NCBI RefSeq assembly: GCF_034190915.1
Contig: NW_026947493.1
Coordinates: 41,472,501-41,536,500 of the forward strand
From: Cavia porcellus
Lineage: Eukaryota > Chordata > Mammalia > Rodentia > Caviidae
DNA length: 64,000 nucleotides
Reading direction: 5' to 3'
In this document: positions 13,280-24,810 of the stretch, one piece after another
Layout of the letters: each line of letters begins with the position of its first letter
Numbering within the stretch: the first letter of the stretch is position 1
Made by a program: the position numbers and the translations under genes
The notes under the pieces: model-generated
Seen by the model: only the letters and a program-made list of their open reading frames with translations
Told to the model about the DNA's origin: nothing
The model's database searches: none

Positions 13280-13850
13280 AAACAAGAATGGTGAACGTCA
13301 GTCAGGACTTCATAACTTCTGAGTAAAAGGTTAGTGCAATTTTGGTTGTGCATAGAGTTACATCATATTGGGCAGATGTGTGACTCTATTGTAATGGAGA
13401 CCAGGTTTGGTTGGAGACTAAATTTGATTTTAGGAGATGTTTGAAAAAGTATAAAAGGATTTCAGTGTCACCCTGACGAGGCCATATCACCATAAATCCA
13501 AACATTAATTGATTGTTGTGGGGATGTTTTGTAAATGTAATTAACAACCTGATCAGTTGACTCTTACGAGAGAACATAACCTAGAAAATTCAGGTGGTCC
13601 TGATTTAATCACTTGAAAATCTTAAAAAGCATGCTCAGCTTCCCTAAGAAAAAAGGAAATTCCACTTATGAACAGCAGCTATAGCAACAAACAAGGAGTT
13701 CAGCCTGGTGTTCCTGGACAGTTTCATGCCCCACAGATTTCAGACTTTCCTAGCCAGAGCCCATAATTCCATAAGCTAGTTCCCCACAATACATCTCTTC
13801 CTATGTATCTCCTGCATGTCTGTTTGTGTGATGCAGCAATGTACTTCTCA
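13280..13850 (+). mobile_element. Ancient LTR-like repeat (ERVL/MaLR style)
   Basis: The block ggggatgttttgtaaatgta … aacctgatcagttgactctta … gtggtcctgatttaatcact resembles the mammalian repeat that normally reads 'gatgtgattaacat…cagttgactttgagtaaag…gggtgggcctcatccaatcag'. The downstream glutamine/cysteine-rich-looking stretch follows the same order. The copy is degraded and its ends are uncertain. I cannot name the subfamily by eye. Confidence 0.45.
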
Positions 13851-14029
13851 TTACCAAAGTAGTAAGTGCAGGACCCAGCATATATTAAGGGGACATCAAA
13901 AGCTACTTTGTGCAAATAGTCTTATTTTGTATTTAAGTAAAATGGCTCGACAAAAGTTACTTGATTTATCTGTGTAACCCACAATTTAAATGCAATGCTT
14001 GGTATCTTACGGTTTTCATTATTGATATA

Positions 14030-14390
14030 AAATACTTGACACTCACAAGTTAAAGGAGAAAAAGTTTATTCTGGTTCACAGTTTGTATCAGTCTGTAGTC
14101 AGCTGGCTTCAAGTCAGGATTTTATGGCAGAGGAGCATGGCAGGTTGGAAACAGTGAGACAACCCTTTTCTTTTTTATCTCATCTAGGATATAAGCTTAT
14201 TAGTTGGTGGTGCCCACACCGAAGGTGGGTAAATCCATCATCCCCACCTAGAACTGTACTAATCCAATCAGTGGAGTAATCTAGTATCACACATCCATGA
14301 TCCAAATCACACACTCGTGGTCCAGTCACCTCCCGAAAGCCCCACCTATAAGTACATGCTTTGACAGCTAAGTCATAACAGTTCGTGAAT
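14030..14390. mobile_element. LTR-like repeat, probably MaLR-related
   Basis: The sequence reads …ggagaaaaagtttattctgg ttcacagtttg… then …accctagaactgt-like and …tcacctcccgaaagccccac ctataagtac…. This order (sense A-rich start, cagtttctg-like block, late 'aaagccccacct' block) is shared with rodent MaLR-type LTRs read in antisense. There are no clean terminal TG/CA or target duplications. Confidence 0.4.
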
Positions 14391-15394
14391 TAAAAATTAC
14401 TTAATAAATGTTTATTGAAGAAGCAAATGATAGAAATTAATAAATTATGATTATAGCTATGTAGATTTATAAGCAGTATATTGTGGAAGAGAATTTTTAT
14501 AAGCCACATATTAGAAATTCGAAAGAATTGAACTGGAGCTAGTATTGAACTGTAGTTTCATTATTTCTTTCAAAATTACCCTGGCAACTACAATGAAGCA
14601 ACTTGGGGGAAAGATAATTTACTCCTTAAAAAATGCCTTTGTGCGAGGATAGACTCATTTTTGAGTACTGCACAGCTTCCTCCTAACTTGCTTCACACGG
14701 TAAGGAAGGCTCTGAGAAAGATCATTTGCCCCCAAAAGTGTGTGCTTGGTTTCACTTGACGAATCATGGGAAGAACCCACTGTTCAGAATCAGCCCAGGA
14801 ATCAGATAGCAACACAATCAGATAAAGGCATGAAATGATTTAATTGCTTAGTAAGGAGAACAAAATAAGAAAAAAAGTGGGAAGAAAAAATAAGGGAAAA
14901 AAACGAATGCTTTTTACTTTTAAAGTTGGAAAATACTGATGACATCAATCAATGTTTATCTAAAAGACCAGAAAGAAAATACAGAGGAAAAGAGAAATCA
15001 AAGAAAATTAAATTCTAGCACCTACTTTTTCAGGGAAAAGTATTATCATTAGATTAGCTTTAATAATATCATCAATAGTCAAAAAGAAGACATATCAGTG
15101 CAGTACCATTAGGGAGGGCAGAAATCAGGGTAGACGTTACTGAATTTCATCTGCCCAACTCTGGCAAATTTTGAGAGTTGATGGGAAAAGTTTAGGAAAT
15201 GACCTTGAACTCATAGGACTGTGAAATATCTCTCTGAAGTTTGTGGACTTGGAAGCTCTTAATTTTAGAGCAACTATAAAATATTTCTGTTTGGGTGCGA
15301 GAACAATATTTCTGTATATCCACAAAATGAGGTCTCATTTTTATCAAAAAGTTTCTTGTGGAATATTATCAAAAGTTTCTTGCTTTAAAAAAAC
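14391..15394. other. Unannotated sequence
   Basis: Nothing recognised beyond A-rich patches at 14860-15010. Confidence 0.35.
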
Positions 15395-15735
15395 GACTGA
15401 AAATTCTTTGATACTCCTCCCACCGAGAGCAAGATCCACTTCTCTTTCCCTTGAAACTGGGCAGAGTTGTGACAGATTTGACAAAAATACCACAAAGTGA
15501 TGTTGGAAGCTACATTATAAAAGCCAGTGCAGCTTCCACCTGGTTCCCTTGGAAGGCTTGCTCCCCCTCAGGACATTCCCTCTAGGAACCCAGCTGTCAC
15601 ACTGAGAGGCACCCAAGCTACAAGCACTAAGCCATGTGGAGTCACTCTGATCAACCATCCCAGCTGAATGCAACCTGCAATGATCTGAGACCAAGAACAG
15701 ATAGAGCGAACAAGCCTCCAGGTGATTTAGGGTTA
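15395..15735 (+). mobile_element. MLT1-type LTR fragment
   Basis: The motif order matches MLT1 (ERVL-MaLR) LTRs: ctctttcccttgaaactggg, then gttgtgacagatttgac, then …acattataaaagccagtgc, then …aagccatgtggagtcac…, then ccagctgaatgcaacctgca. The usual 3' segment (…gccactaagttttggg…) is missing, so the copy is truncated. An ID SINE lies about 75 bases downstream. Confidence 0.6.
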
Positions 15736-15808
15736 TGGTTAGTAGGAACAATAACTATGAGTTTTGAGAAATTGCCTATCAGATTTTATGCAAATAATCT
15801 TCCTAATT

Positions 15809-15920
15809 TGTTGTTTGATTGTGCTTTGTTTTGGGGTTTTTTTGGTACCAAGGATCAAACCCATGACCTTGTGCTAGCCAGGCAGGCACTGTGCCACTGA
15901 GCTAAATCCCTGGCACAGTT
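15809..15920 (-). mobile_element. ID-type SINE with target-site duplication
   Basis: The antisense ID body is clear (ggtaccaaggatcaaaccca … gtgccactgagctaaatccc tggc). A T-rich tail is on the left, as expected for a minus-strand insertion. The 9-mer ttcctaatt occurs on both sides at 15800-15808 and 15921-15929, supporting retrotransposition of this unit on its own. ID elements derive from tRNA-Ala and carry an internal Pol III promoter. Confidence 0.85.
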
Positions 15921-16249
15921 TTCCTAATTACTATTTGTCTTTCAATTTTATTTAACAGCACAGTGTGCCAGTCAAAACTTCTTTTAAAATTAATCAAACC
16001 TATCAATATTTATTTTAATAATAATTTAATAATGATTTAATAATTTTTAAAATATAATATAGGAGGAAATAGAATAACCCCCTAATTTAGGATACACACT
16101 GCTTAAAACTATTACTCTTGAAGCTGATTATAATGAGAAAAATTGGAAGCACTCTAAAAAACCATCAATGGAGAATAGTTACATAATGATTTTTCATTCA
16201 ATATACTACCATTAAAATAACTGCAATGACAGACACATGATCCCTGCCC

Positions 16250-16420
16250 ACAGATGTTGGATAACTTAACTCCTCCAAATCTTAGTTTCCTCATCTGAGA
16301 AATGGAGATCATAAAGCTAGCTCACAGGGCTGCTGTGATGCAACGGGGGAAATGCACGTGGACTTAAAACAAGATCCGAAGCAAAGCTCAATAGTATAAA
16401 GTATACCTAAAATACTGCAA
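16250..16420 (+). mobile_element. MIR SINE
   Basis: Contains the MIR core: ttagtttcctcatctgagaa, atggagatcataaagctagc, and tcacagggctgctgtgatgc. This is a mammal-wide, long-inactive tRNA-derived SINE, here moderately preserved. Confidence 0.85.
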
Positions 16421-17355
16421 AAGAAAAAATGGAAAAGACAAAAATAATGGCAACCATTCACTGTATTAAAATAGCAGCTTACTTTTTTCTTTATTTTCAA
16501 AATTGAAATGTATGATTCAAAGAAAATGTAAAATATACACATATGCTTGGGTGTTTTATTTCCAAAGGAAGATGCACCTAAGACACTGAGGTTACCTTCA
16601 AAAGAGCAGATAGATTAATTCAGAGAAGGGAGAATAATGATTGTGGTGATGGAGGAGTGAGTTATGAGAAATGATTAAAGATGAAGATTATGTCTGGGGT
16701 TGCTAAGTAATGGCTGAGGGGGGACTAATAATTGACTGCAAAAATCTGACAGGAGAAATACCGAACAGGCAGCAAGAATTATTTAATCAGATTTAGGGCA
16801 AGATAACTAGAAGAGTATAAAAAAGGAAAGAAAAATTTACCCTGAATGAAGAGAAAACTTTCTGACAGTAAAAATTATTATACAAGAAAGATCTTCCAAG
16901 AAAAGTGATGAAAGCCCATCCCTAAGGATATTTAAAATAAGGCTGGATAGAAATCAAGAAAATATATGACAGAGAACCATAGTGCTTTGATTTAGTGCTA
17001 GTTTCCTGCTCTGATTTTATAGCAGCCTTGAAAAAAAAAATAGGTCACTTAGTCATTGAAGATAATTAAACTGTGGCTCAGGCGACCAAGTGTTTGAGCA
17101 GTTTTGAGGTGTCCTCCTTCCATGTTAGGCATAAAACTAACCCAACTGATATTTATGCTTCAAATGTGACCTCTTCCATGTTCTACTAGGCCATGATTGC
17201 TACCTATGTGACAGTAGTAAGGTCATGTTGGGCGTCAGCAAACTCTTGTGGCTACAGTAAAGTCTAGTTGCTAAATAACCAAAGCTTGAATCAGAGAATA
17301 CTGTAGCTCAAAACAACTTGATCTAGCCACTGGCTTTGAAGATAACACTTCCCAT
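16421..17355. other. Unannotated sequence
   Basis: AT-rich with A-rich patches. No gene or repeat family recognised. Confidence 0.35.
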
Positions 17356-17359
17356 TATT

Positions 17360-17600
17360 ATGCCACATACCAAACACTATAGGAAATGATCTGCCAGTGT
17401 ATCTCCTTGGATTCTCCTAAAGACCTTGGAAGGAAGCTCTTGTTATCAGCACTTTTAAAATTAGACAACAACGGAAGCTCCAAAAGATTAGCACATGGCA
17501 AGCAGAAGCTGGAATGAGCACTGCAGCCCCGAAGAGGGATTTCTGAGGCTCACTCTCTTTCCATTTACATCCTGCGGTCCAGACAGACAGGAAGTAGAGA
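17360..17600 (+). mobile_element. MIR SINE (3' half)
   Basis: The order ccttggattctcctaaagac, gaagctcttgttatcagcac, and ttagcacatggcaagcagaa gctggaatgag follows the MIR 3' half: the 'tcctcacaacaaccctgtgaggtagg' block, the 'cccattttacagatgagg' block, and the 'ggtcacacagctagtaagtgg' block. It is heavily diverged. Confidence 0.55.
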
Positions 17601-17905
17601 AGCTCACAAATGTTAACAATCCAATTTTACAAAATTGGGATTTAGCGCAATTTTATAGCCCAGGCCACAAGTGGAGATCCTTGTTCTTGCTTTCTGTCCT
17701 TAGCCAGACTCAGCTCTCATTCCCATTTTCTTGACTCCCTGCTGTTTCCTCAGTGATATAAACAGAGGATACAAGGAAAGAATGGACATATTAAATATAG
17801 TCTTTTGATCCTGTAGGTTATTTTATTTAATGACAAAATAATATATTATTGTTTTACTTCAATATTCTATCTTTTAAACATTCTCTGAATCCATAGTCTT
17901 TTTAA

Positions 17906-18085
17906 ATTTTTTTTTTCATGGTAGTACTAGGGATTGAACGAAAGTCTTCATCCTGACACACTGAGTGACATCCTCGGTCTTTTTTATCTTTTATATTAAG
18001 GTGGCATCTTGCTAAATCACTCAGGCAGAGCTAGAAGTTGCAGTCCTTCTGCCAAGAGCACTGACATTACAGACACCCACCATCA
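17906..18085 (-). mobile_element. Composite ID + B1 SINE, reverse orientation
   Basis: An antisense ID-like part (tagtactagggattgaacga … actgagtgacatcctcggtc) is followed by an antisense B1-like part (gtggcatcttgctaaatcac … ctgacattacagacaccca). A T-rich run precedes it on the left. This is the second B1-plus-ID composite in the window and is strongly diverged. Confidence 0.65.
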
Positions 18086-18740
18086 TCTCTGTTATCATAA
18101 AACAAGACTCACTGTACATGTAACTCAGACTGCAATCTAATAATCTAATAATCTAAATAATTCAAACAGTTAAAATGAGAATAATAATGTGTATACAAGA
18201 GGATTCTCTTTTACATTTCTCTGTTTTTGTTTCATTATTGTATACAAGTCAAAAACAAAATTTGTGGCATACAGTATAAGCTATGAATTTATGCCATTAT
18301 TTACTGTTGCTATACTTTTTTTCTTACAAGGCCACATGCTTTTGGATGCATATTCCTCAGTATAATACAAATGTTAATACAATGAAAAAGATTCTGAAAT
18401 GAATGCATTGAATACATTTGAGCAACCAAGTGCAAACCAAACAGGAACGTCTGACACTTGGCGAAGGATCAGACAATCCTCACCACGCTGGAAATGTCGA
18501 CCTTATACTATTCAGACCTTTTTGTATTTGTGTAAATTTCTGTGTAATCTCTTCTTTAGCATTGTATCTACCTTTTTAAAAAAAAATCCACAATTAAAAT
18601 TACTTTCAATTCTTTTTGGACACACTCTTTTTTTTATAACTACAAGCCATCCTCTTGTGACAGCTCCTTGGTGAATTTCTATAGTATATGTGATGGCTTT
18701 ATTTCCTCTTAACTATCAAACTCTCTGGATGGACATACAA

Positions 18741-18796
18741 TGATAGATAGATTTGATAGATAGATGGATAGATAGATAGATAGATAGATAGATAGA
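18741..18796. repeat. (GATA)n microsatellite
   Basis: Interrupted GATA units with one long clean run at the right. A similar repeat occurs at 23844-23905 inside a DNA transposon. Confidence 0.9.
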
Positions 18797-18799
18797 GCA

Positions 18800-20690
18800 A
18801 ATGCACATGCAGCATTTTAAAGAAAATCTCTGTTGACAGACTGAGTTTTAAATTATCTCAAGAAACTTTAAATAATTTGTTATTTGAGAACTAGAAAACT
18901 TAGAACAGATCAATGGTTACATAATTTGTAAAGATCAAGCAACAGCTTATATTACATGGGACTACAGTGTAGTAATTATCTGAATTTTAGGCAAAGATCT
19001 GATTACTAAATTTCAGGCTAGACACGTTTGTCTCAGAAAATCCATGTTCCAGCATAAGCCACCTTTACCATCTGGACAGGCTGCATCTCCCCATGCAGTT
19101 TTTCTCTTCAGGAAGTGGGTGGAGCTGTTGTCTTTCAGAAGCCTCAGTCTTCCTAGGCATTGGAGTTTGAGGGCAAGAACTGCTGATGAAAGAGGAATGA
19201 CCCGTCCTGCCACCCCTCCTGGTGGCAGTTTTGATGAACACATCTATTACAGAGTCTGTCATTCCAGACAGCCAAAAGGCCAAGAGAAGAACGCACACAG
19301 CATCCCCTGGGTGACAGTATCGTGCTTCCACCAGCACCGCCAGACCCTGGTATATGCACCATAGAGCTGAGTGTTGCTAGGGGTGCTACGTCTGCCTCCC
19401 AGAAAATCAGCCGCAGGGGAAAAGGCCAGGTGGAGCAGAATGCCTATAAAAATGACTTTTATATCTACTTTTCCTGCATAGTGACTTACTTCTCAACTCT
19501 GAAAAGCCCGTGTATAGTAGATGTTCAGCACATGGTGGATATTTTCTCCTGAACAAATGCAGTTTTCTGTTCCTGGGAGGCCACATTTTACTGTGACATT
19601 AAATTAAGTCTGCATCACCTGCATGATCTGTGAATAGACAGGCCCATACAAAAAGCTGGCCACATCTGTCACTCAAAATGTGAGCCCTTTTTCATGGTTT
19701 CTCTTATTTTGTGGACACAGAATAGGGCTGAGATTCCTTTAGTTACATTTATAAATTTCTGCACCAGATTGTGAGCATTCAAATTGCACCTATAAGATGA
19801 AGACTTCATGAGAATCCAGGACCCAACAATAAAATATTTCTCAACTGTCAAACAAATAATTTGCAACAAGAATGATGACTACAAAGAAGGTACAAATTTG
19901 GATTTTAAATTAAACAAATATAAAAAATCAGAAGGTTATCATTTCAACAGGAAAATCAATGGGCAGTCAGAATTTTAAAGTCTCCTCAGTCTTTTAATAT
20001 AAAACACCATGATTGGAGGACAGATTTGGGGGGGGGGGGTAAAGGAAACAGGCTTGGAAAGTCAATGTTTGCTTTCAATCTCTAGTTCCTGGAGCTCAGG
20101 AGAAAGAACAACAGTGGAACTCTGCCAAGAAGGGAAGAAAGAGATTGGGGGAGATTCTTTCTTTAAGATCCATCATCTTAGACCCTGAATCATGTCTTTA
20201 CCTAAGAAAAGACAATAGTATATTTTCCTCCCAGTGCAGGTAGCTTTTACTCACTTCTTTCTAGACTTTCAAGCAGCTAGAAGTTTTGAAAAATTTTTCA
20301 TTTGGGGGTAAAAATGAAATCTTTTCTATACTTGCTGACCTGTGCAAATGCTATATGATTTACTTAGACGCAGTAATAGATCTGTATTTCATAACCTTGT
20401 GACCAAGGCTTGCAGGCCACAGAAATTGGTATGAAATGAACATGTGCAGAAAAGGAAATACATGGGCTCTATGTTGGCAGTGGCCTGCTGCAAAACTGCA
20501 TAGCCACAATGCTAGAGTTCAATTGCTCCTTCCCTGGCTTCTTTCTTCCCTCCTGCCTGCCCTTCGTTTTTTCAACTGCTTATTTATTCTGCAAACAGTT
20601 GTTGGACATCTAATAGCCTTTACATAATTGCTATGAGGCAAACCTTTGCATTTTGTTTTCATACCCAAAATTCTGCCTAAACTTGGGCAA
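18800..20690. other. Unannotated sequence with a G homopolymer
   Basis: The part at about 19040-19470 is GC-richer than its surroundings and looks single-copy, with no domain in any frame. A run of 12 G is at 20028-20039. The stretch at about 20570-20640 faintly recalls a MIR or similar old repeat 3' end. No exon is supported. Confidence 0.35.
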
Positions 20691-21560
20691 ACTTGAGCAA
20701 CAGACAGAGTCTCCTCTCTGCTCTTGGGTGTCCCGGCACCTGCCAGCTGGACGCCCCCGGAATTGAGGACATCGTGTTTTCAATTTTCCTCAATAAAGCA
20801 ATGAATATGGCAATTTGCTGGCCTGCTTCAGCTAAACAGAAAGGACAATTTGAGGAAGATCATAGTTCAGGCCCAGTCAGACGGAAACGATTGAAAACAG
20901 AGAGCTGGCCGCCGCGTTTCCCCAGTGCGGTTCCCTGTCGCAGTTTGACTGACAAACTGACTTTTTGAGGTGCTCGTGCCCATTTCAGTCAGAGTTTATT
21001 GAAGGTGATTTTGATCTTCTCCATGAGGCCACAGCAGTGGCCATGCCATCTGTCACCTTGATTGCATCGAGGATTCTCTGGAGAGAGTGCCATGGCTCCT
21101 GATCACTTACAGATTGTGCTGCTCTCTCCTCCATAAGGACCACATGCGCAGAGCCAGATGGTGAACATACACGCTTATTATAAGTCTTTATCTCCGTGCA
21201 GGAAGGAGAGGAACCATTAGGTCTCCCTCAGGAGCTCGGCTCCTCTCTACCCTCATGCCGCTCCTCAGCAAATACAGTCTTCTTCAGCTGTCATCGGCCT
21301 ACCTCGGAAAATTAAAAAAATAAACAATAATTCCATCAGCCGAGCTTGGAAAACCAAGACGTGCAGAAAGCAATCCCCTGGCCTTGGCGCTTTCTTTTTT
21401 CTAACCCCGCCCCCACCCTGCCAGCCTGAGTGCCAGCGCTAGGTAAAAACAAGTTTGTTTGCAAATGCATCATTAATGTGTTGATTTGTAAGGGAGCAGA
21501 AGAGCCTCACTGCTTAGAAATAAAGTGATTTCTTCACAGTTTTTCTTACTGGGATTTGGC
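20690..21560. promoter_or_regulatory. Candidate conserved noncoding / enhancer-like region
   Basis: This block shows no repeat signature and has higher GC than its flanks. Near 21462-21482 it contains ttgcaaatgcatcattaatg, which combines an octamer-like POU half with the palindromic homeodomain-type core cattaatg. A C-rich GC-box-like run (ccccgcccccacc) lies about 60 bases upstream, near 21405-21418. Developmental enhancers in gene deserts often look like this, but conservation cannot be judged from a single sequence, so the call is tentative. Confidence 0.3.
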
Positions 21561-23431
21561 TTCCACTGTATTGGCCTCATTCTTTTCCATTTAAGGATTT
21601 TTAGTTCATATCACATATTTCTAAATTCTGTGTTGATTTTCTGAAATAATCCCAGGAGAAGGACCACCTGTGCAGCAAAGCATAAGGGTCCGGGGAGAGA
21701 TTTAGATACTGGTGACTGTAAGAAGAAAGGAAAAGCCCCTGGGACAGTGGAACTCTGAAAAAATCCTGTGAGTGAACCTGCGCTGGCAAAGAGACCTGAG
21801 GGGAAATCTGGGAGCAGGCTGGAGCTCCTCAGCTCTCAGCATCCGCGGAGCAGACAGGGGACACTGGTAAAGAAGGGTCTTCTCCCAAACCACCACTGCC
21901 ATTCGCTATTGGGGATACACACACAGGCGCTTAAAAGAATCCAGAGCAGAACTGAAACACTTGGAAAATAATACTGCCAAAATAATACAGATTAATTGTA
22001 AAGAAAATGATTCTCAACTTTTTTGCCTTTTAGGTATAATTTATTATATATATTTATAAATATATATATATATAATATATAAAAATATATATGTCCCAAA
22101 TGTGTGTGTTGTGTGTGTGTGATATAAACACTCCACCTAAGTTAAGGTATAGGACATTTCCAAAACTTCAGCTAATCAAAAGCAGACTCACTGGGAAGCC
22201 CATGTCCTCCACCTCCAAAGCTCTGTCTCCAAAATTAATGCTGTATCTCAGCCTAGACCCAGTGGTGGCAAACCCACGGCATGGTGCCATATGAGGCATG
22301 CAGAGCCCTCTCTGTCAGCACATGAACCAAGGTATGAGTTGTCTTTTTTTCTAAACTAAAACCTAGTATTCAAATTTAATTGCAGTGTTATAACTTTGCA
22401 ATAAGTAAGTGGGTTTTGGGTGTGCCGTTTGGGCACTTGGTCTCTAAAATGTTCACCGTGACTGGCCTAGAGGTATCCCCACTCTCCATGCCTCTCCCCC
22501 TATCTCCAACGCATAACCTTTCTGCATGGGAAAGGCCCCACGAGTAACTGTCCTCAGAAACTGGAGAAAGGTTTCCAATGACCCATAACCTTGAAACCTC
22601 TGCTATTTAGGTCTTTCATTTGGAATAACTACTACATAACCCAGTGATTACAGCTACTTAAATCCAATATCTTTGCTCAGAGATTAAATCTGAATGCTCT
22701 TGGAGACTGGTAAGATACGCAATCTTTTCAGGTTTAGATTAGAATGACCTAGGATTTCTCTACTCATGACATGATCAACCCATGATCTCTTACATAGCAT
22801 TCCGAGGGCTGAGGTTTCCAGAATATCATCCTTTTTGCAGGTACAAAATAAATCACAATGAAGTACTTGTGAGAAAAATAGCTCTTATAAATCCTGATAC
22901 AAACACGTACATACACACTTGGGAGCAAACTCATGTTCATATATAGGACCTTTTCTCAAAAAGCAATCGGGTTCAAGCTGCTTCTAAAACATAGTTCCAA
23001 AAGTTATTTCACATGTTTTGCTTCAATATTAAGGGCCTTTGTTTAATTAAGGCTATTTGAATAGAAACCATTGAATGTTTTGAGCAGATTTAACTTTTAA
23101 AATATATATATAAATCTTATTTAACTCATGAACTTCCATAATGGTACTATTTTGCTTACATTTTCTATGAAATGAACAACTATTCTTAACAGAATGGAAG
23201 TTGAATATTTTTAGAGAAAAAAATTCAGTGTGGTTTGATCCCATCACAAATATGTTTTTGAAGAAGAAACTTATGATAAACCTCTACCCTTAAATTCACT
23301 CTCCTTTTCCTTCTTCATTTTATTTTAAACTTTGGGGCATTAGGGTATTGGTGCATGTGTGCTGGTGACACTGTAAAAGTGAATCTGAGTAGAAAATATT
23401 CAGACAGTATTATTTAGGCTTCTTTCTGTGT
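21561..23431. other. Unannotated sequence with an AT/GT microsatellite
   Basis: Holds the (TA)n/(GT)n tract described separately. The segment at about 22260-22330 (gtggcaaacccacggcatgg … gcagagccctctctgtcagc) faintly resembles a hAT-type MITE end, but this is not secure. Confidence 0.35.
22034..22122. repeat. (TA)n followed by (GT)n
   Basis: An imperfect TA tract is followed by tgtgtgtgttgtgtgtgtgt. This is a compound microsatellite. Confidence 0.85.
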
Positions 23432-23865
23432 CAGGGACCCATAGTCAACCAAGTTCTGGAAAAGTCCAGAAATAAACAACTCATAACTTTTAAACTGTGC
23501 ACTGTTCTGAGTGGTATGATAGAATCTCATACTGTCCCACTTTGTCCCCTAAAGGATGTGACTCACCCCTTTGTCCAGTATATGCTACATAGCTGTATAA
23601 ACTACCTGCCCATTTGTTACTTAGTTACTATCATTGTTATCAGATTATTATTGTTATGATATCACAGTACTTGTATTCAAGTAACCCTTATTTTACTTAA
23701 CAGTGGCCCCAAAGTACAAACTTTTACCACAGTATATTGTTACAATTGTTTTATTTTACTACTGCTATTGTTAATTCTTACTGTACCTAATTTAAACTTT
23801 AAGTATACATGCAGATAAAAAACATACTATGCTATCTATCTACAGATAGATAGAAAGATAGATAA

Positions 23866-23904
<39 letters not shown>

Positions 23905-23969
23905 CTATCCTACCCATGAGTTCAGGAAAATCTTGGAAAGTATCTCCCATGGACAAGAGGAGACTACTG
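23432..23969 (+). mobile_element. MER2/Tigger1-type DNA transposon remnant
   Basis: The left end begins cagggacccatagtcaacc and the right end finishes …ggagactactg, matching MER2-like termini. Inside, ttttaaactgtgcactgttc tgag and aagtaacccttattttactt aacagtggccccaaag match the Tigger1 segment just upstream of and at the transposase start. Next comes the T-rich MER2 segment (…ttaattcttactgtacctaa). MER2 is a non-autonomous, internally deleted Tigger1 relative. A GATA repeat has grown inside this copy, lengthening it. Confidence 0.8.
23844..23905. repeat. (GATA)n microsatellite inside a MER2 element
   Basis: The GATA run lies between the 'acatactat' and 'tactatcctacc' parts of the MER2 copy, which are adjacent in the parent element. 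Just before it, ctatctatct (23832-23841) pairs perfectly with agatagatag (23844-23853), leaving a 2-base loop. Confidence 0.85.
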
Positions 23970-24609
23970 AACTTAACAGACTTGCATGTCTTTGAAGTAT
24001 TTTGCAAATGATACTTAAACACATAAACAAGAAAAACTAGACATGCATATATTAAACAGTTACAGGTCATTTAGCCTATAATAGTTTTTACCCGAGCACA
24101 CAGACTTGTTAAATATTAGCATTCTCCTCACTGTGTAACATATTCTCCCCAATGTAGATAGGAATCAGTTTGGGATTAATACTACCAAGTGAATCAGATG
24201 ATCCTGACCTTTGTAACATCACATTGCTCTGTTCCGTTAGAGCAAAATTAGAGAGCTACGCATTGAAAACCAAATCACCAACTATAGTTCATTTTTCCAA
24301 AAGAGATAGAAGAAATCAGATATATGTGTGATTAAAAATAAAAATGTGACCATAAAATGAAAAAAAAAATTACTAAGTCCCAGGGAGAAGAAAGGGAAAC
24401 TGGGTTTGATTATTTAGTGTTTATGAAATGAACTAAGGTACATGAAAATTTCCTAACCTTCATACGAGGACAAGATAATTCTAAAAATCAAAACCCTGAA
24501 TATCTTTACTTATAGTTCTAACTTTTGTCATTACAAGTGAACCAGGGTCTGAACTTCAGTGCAATAATCCATGCCTATGACTAAGGTATTAAAATACAGA
24601 GAAATAATA
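23970..24609. other. Unannotated sequence
   Basis: No gene or repeat recognised. Confidence 0.35.
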
Positions 24610-24810
24610 TTTAGTCAGTGCAAATTGAATTACAGCCTTTTTAATTTGGGCTTGTACTTGGGCAGGTCACTTATTTTTTCCAGGCCTCAAATTCTCTGTT
24701 TTACAATGAACAAAACAATGTCCATATCTAAAATGAGGATTAATTTTGATAAATGAGAAATCATCTCACATATATCTGACATCTAGTAAGCCCTTAAAGT
24801 ATGCCAAAAA
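24610..24810 (+). mobile_element. MIR SINE
   Basis: The MIR order is visible: cttgggcaggtcacttattt, aggcctcaaattctctgttt, aaaatgaggattaattttga and …acatctagtaagccctt. Moderately decayed. Confidence 0.65.
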
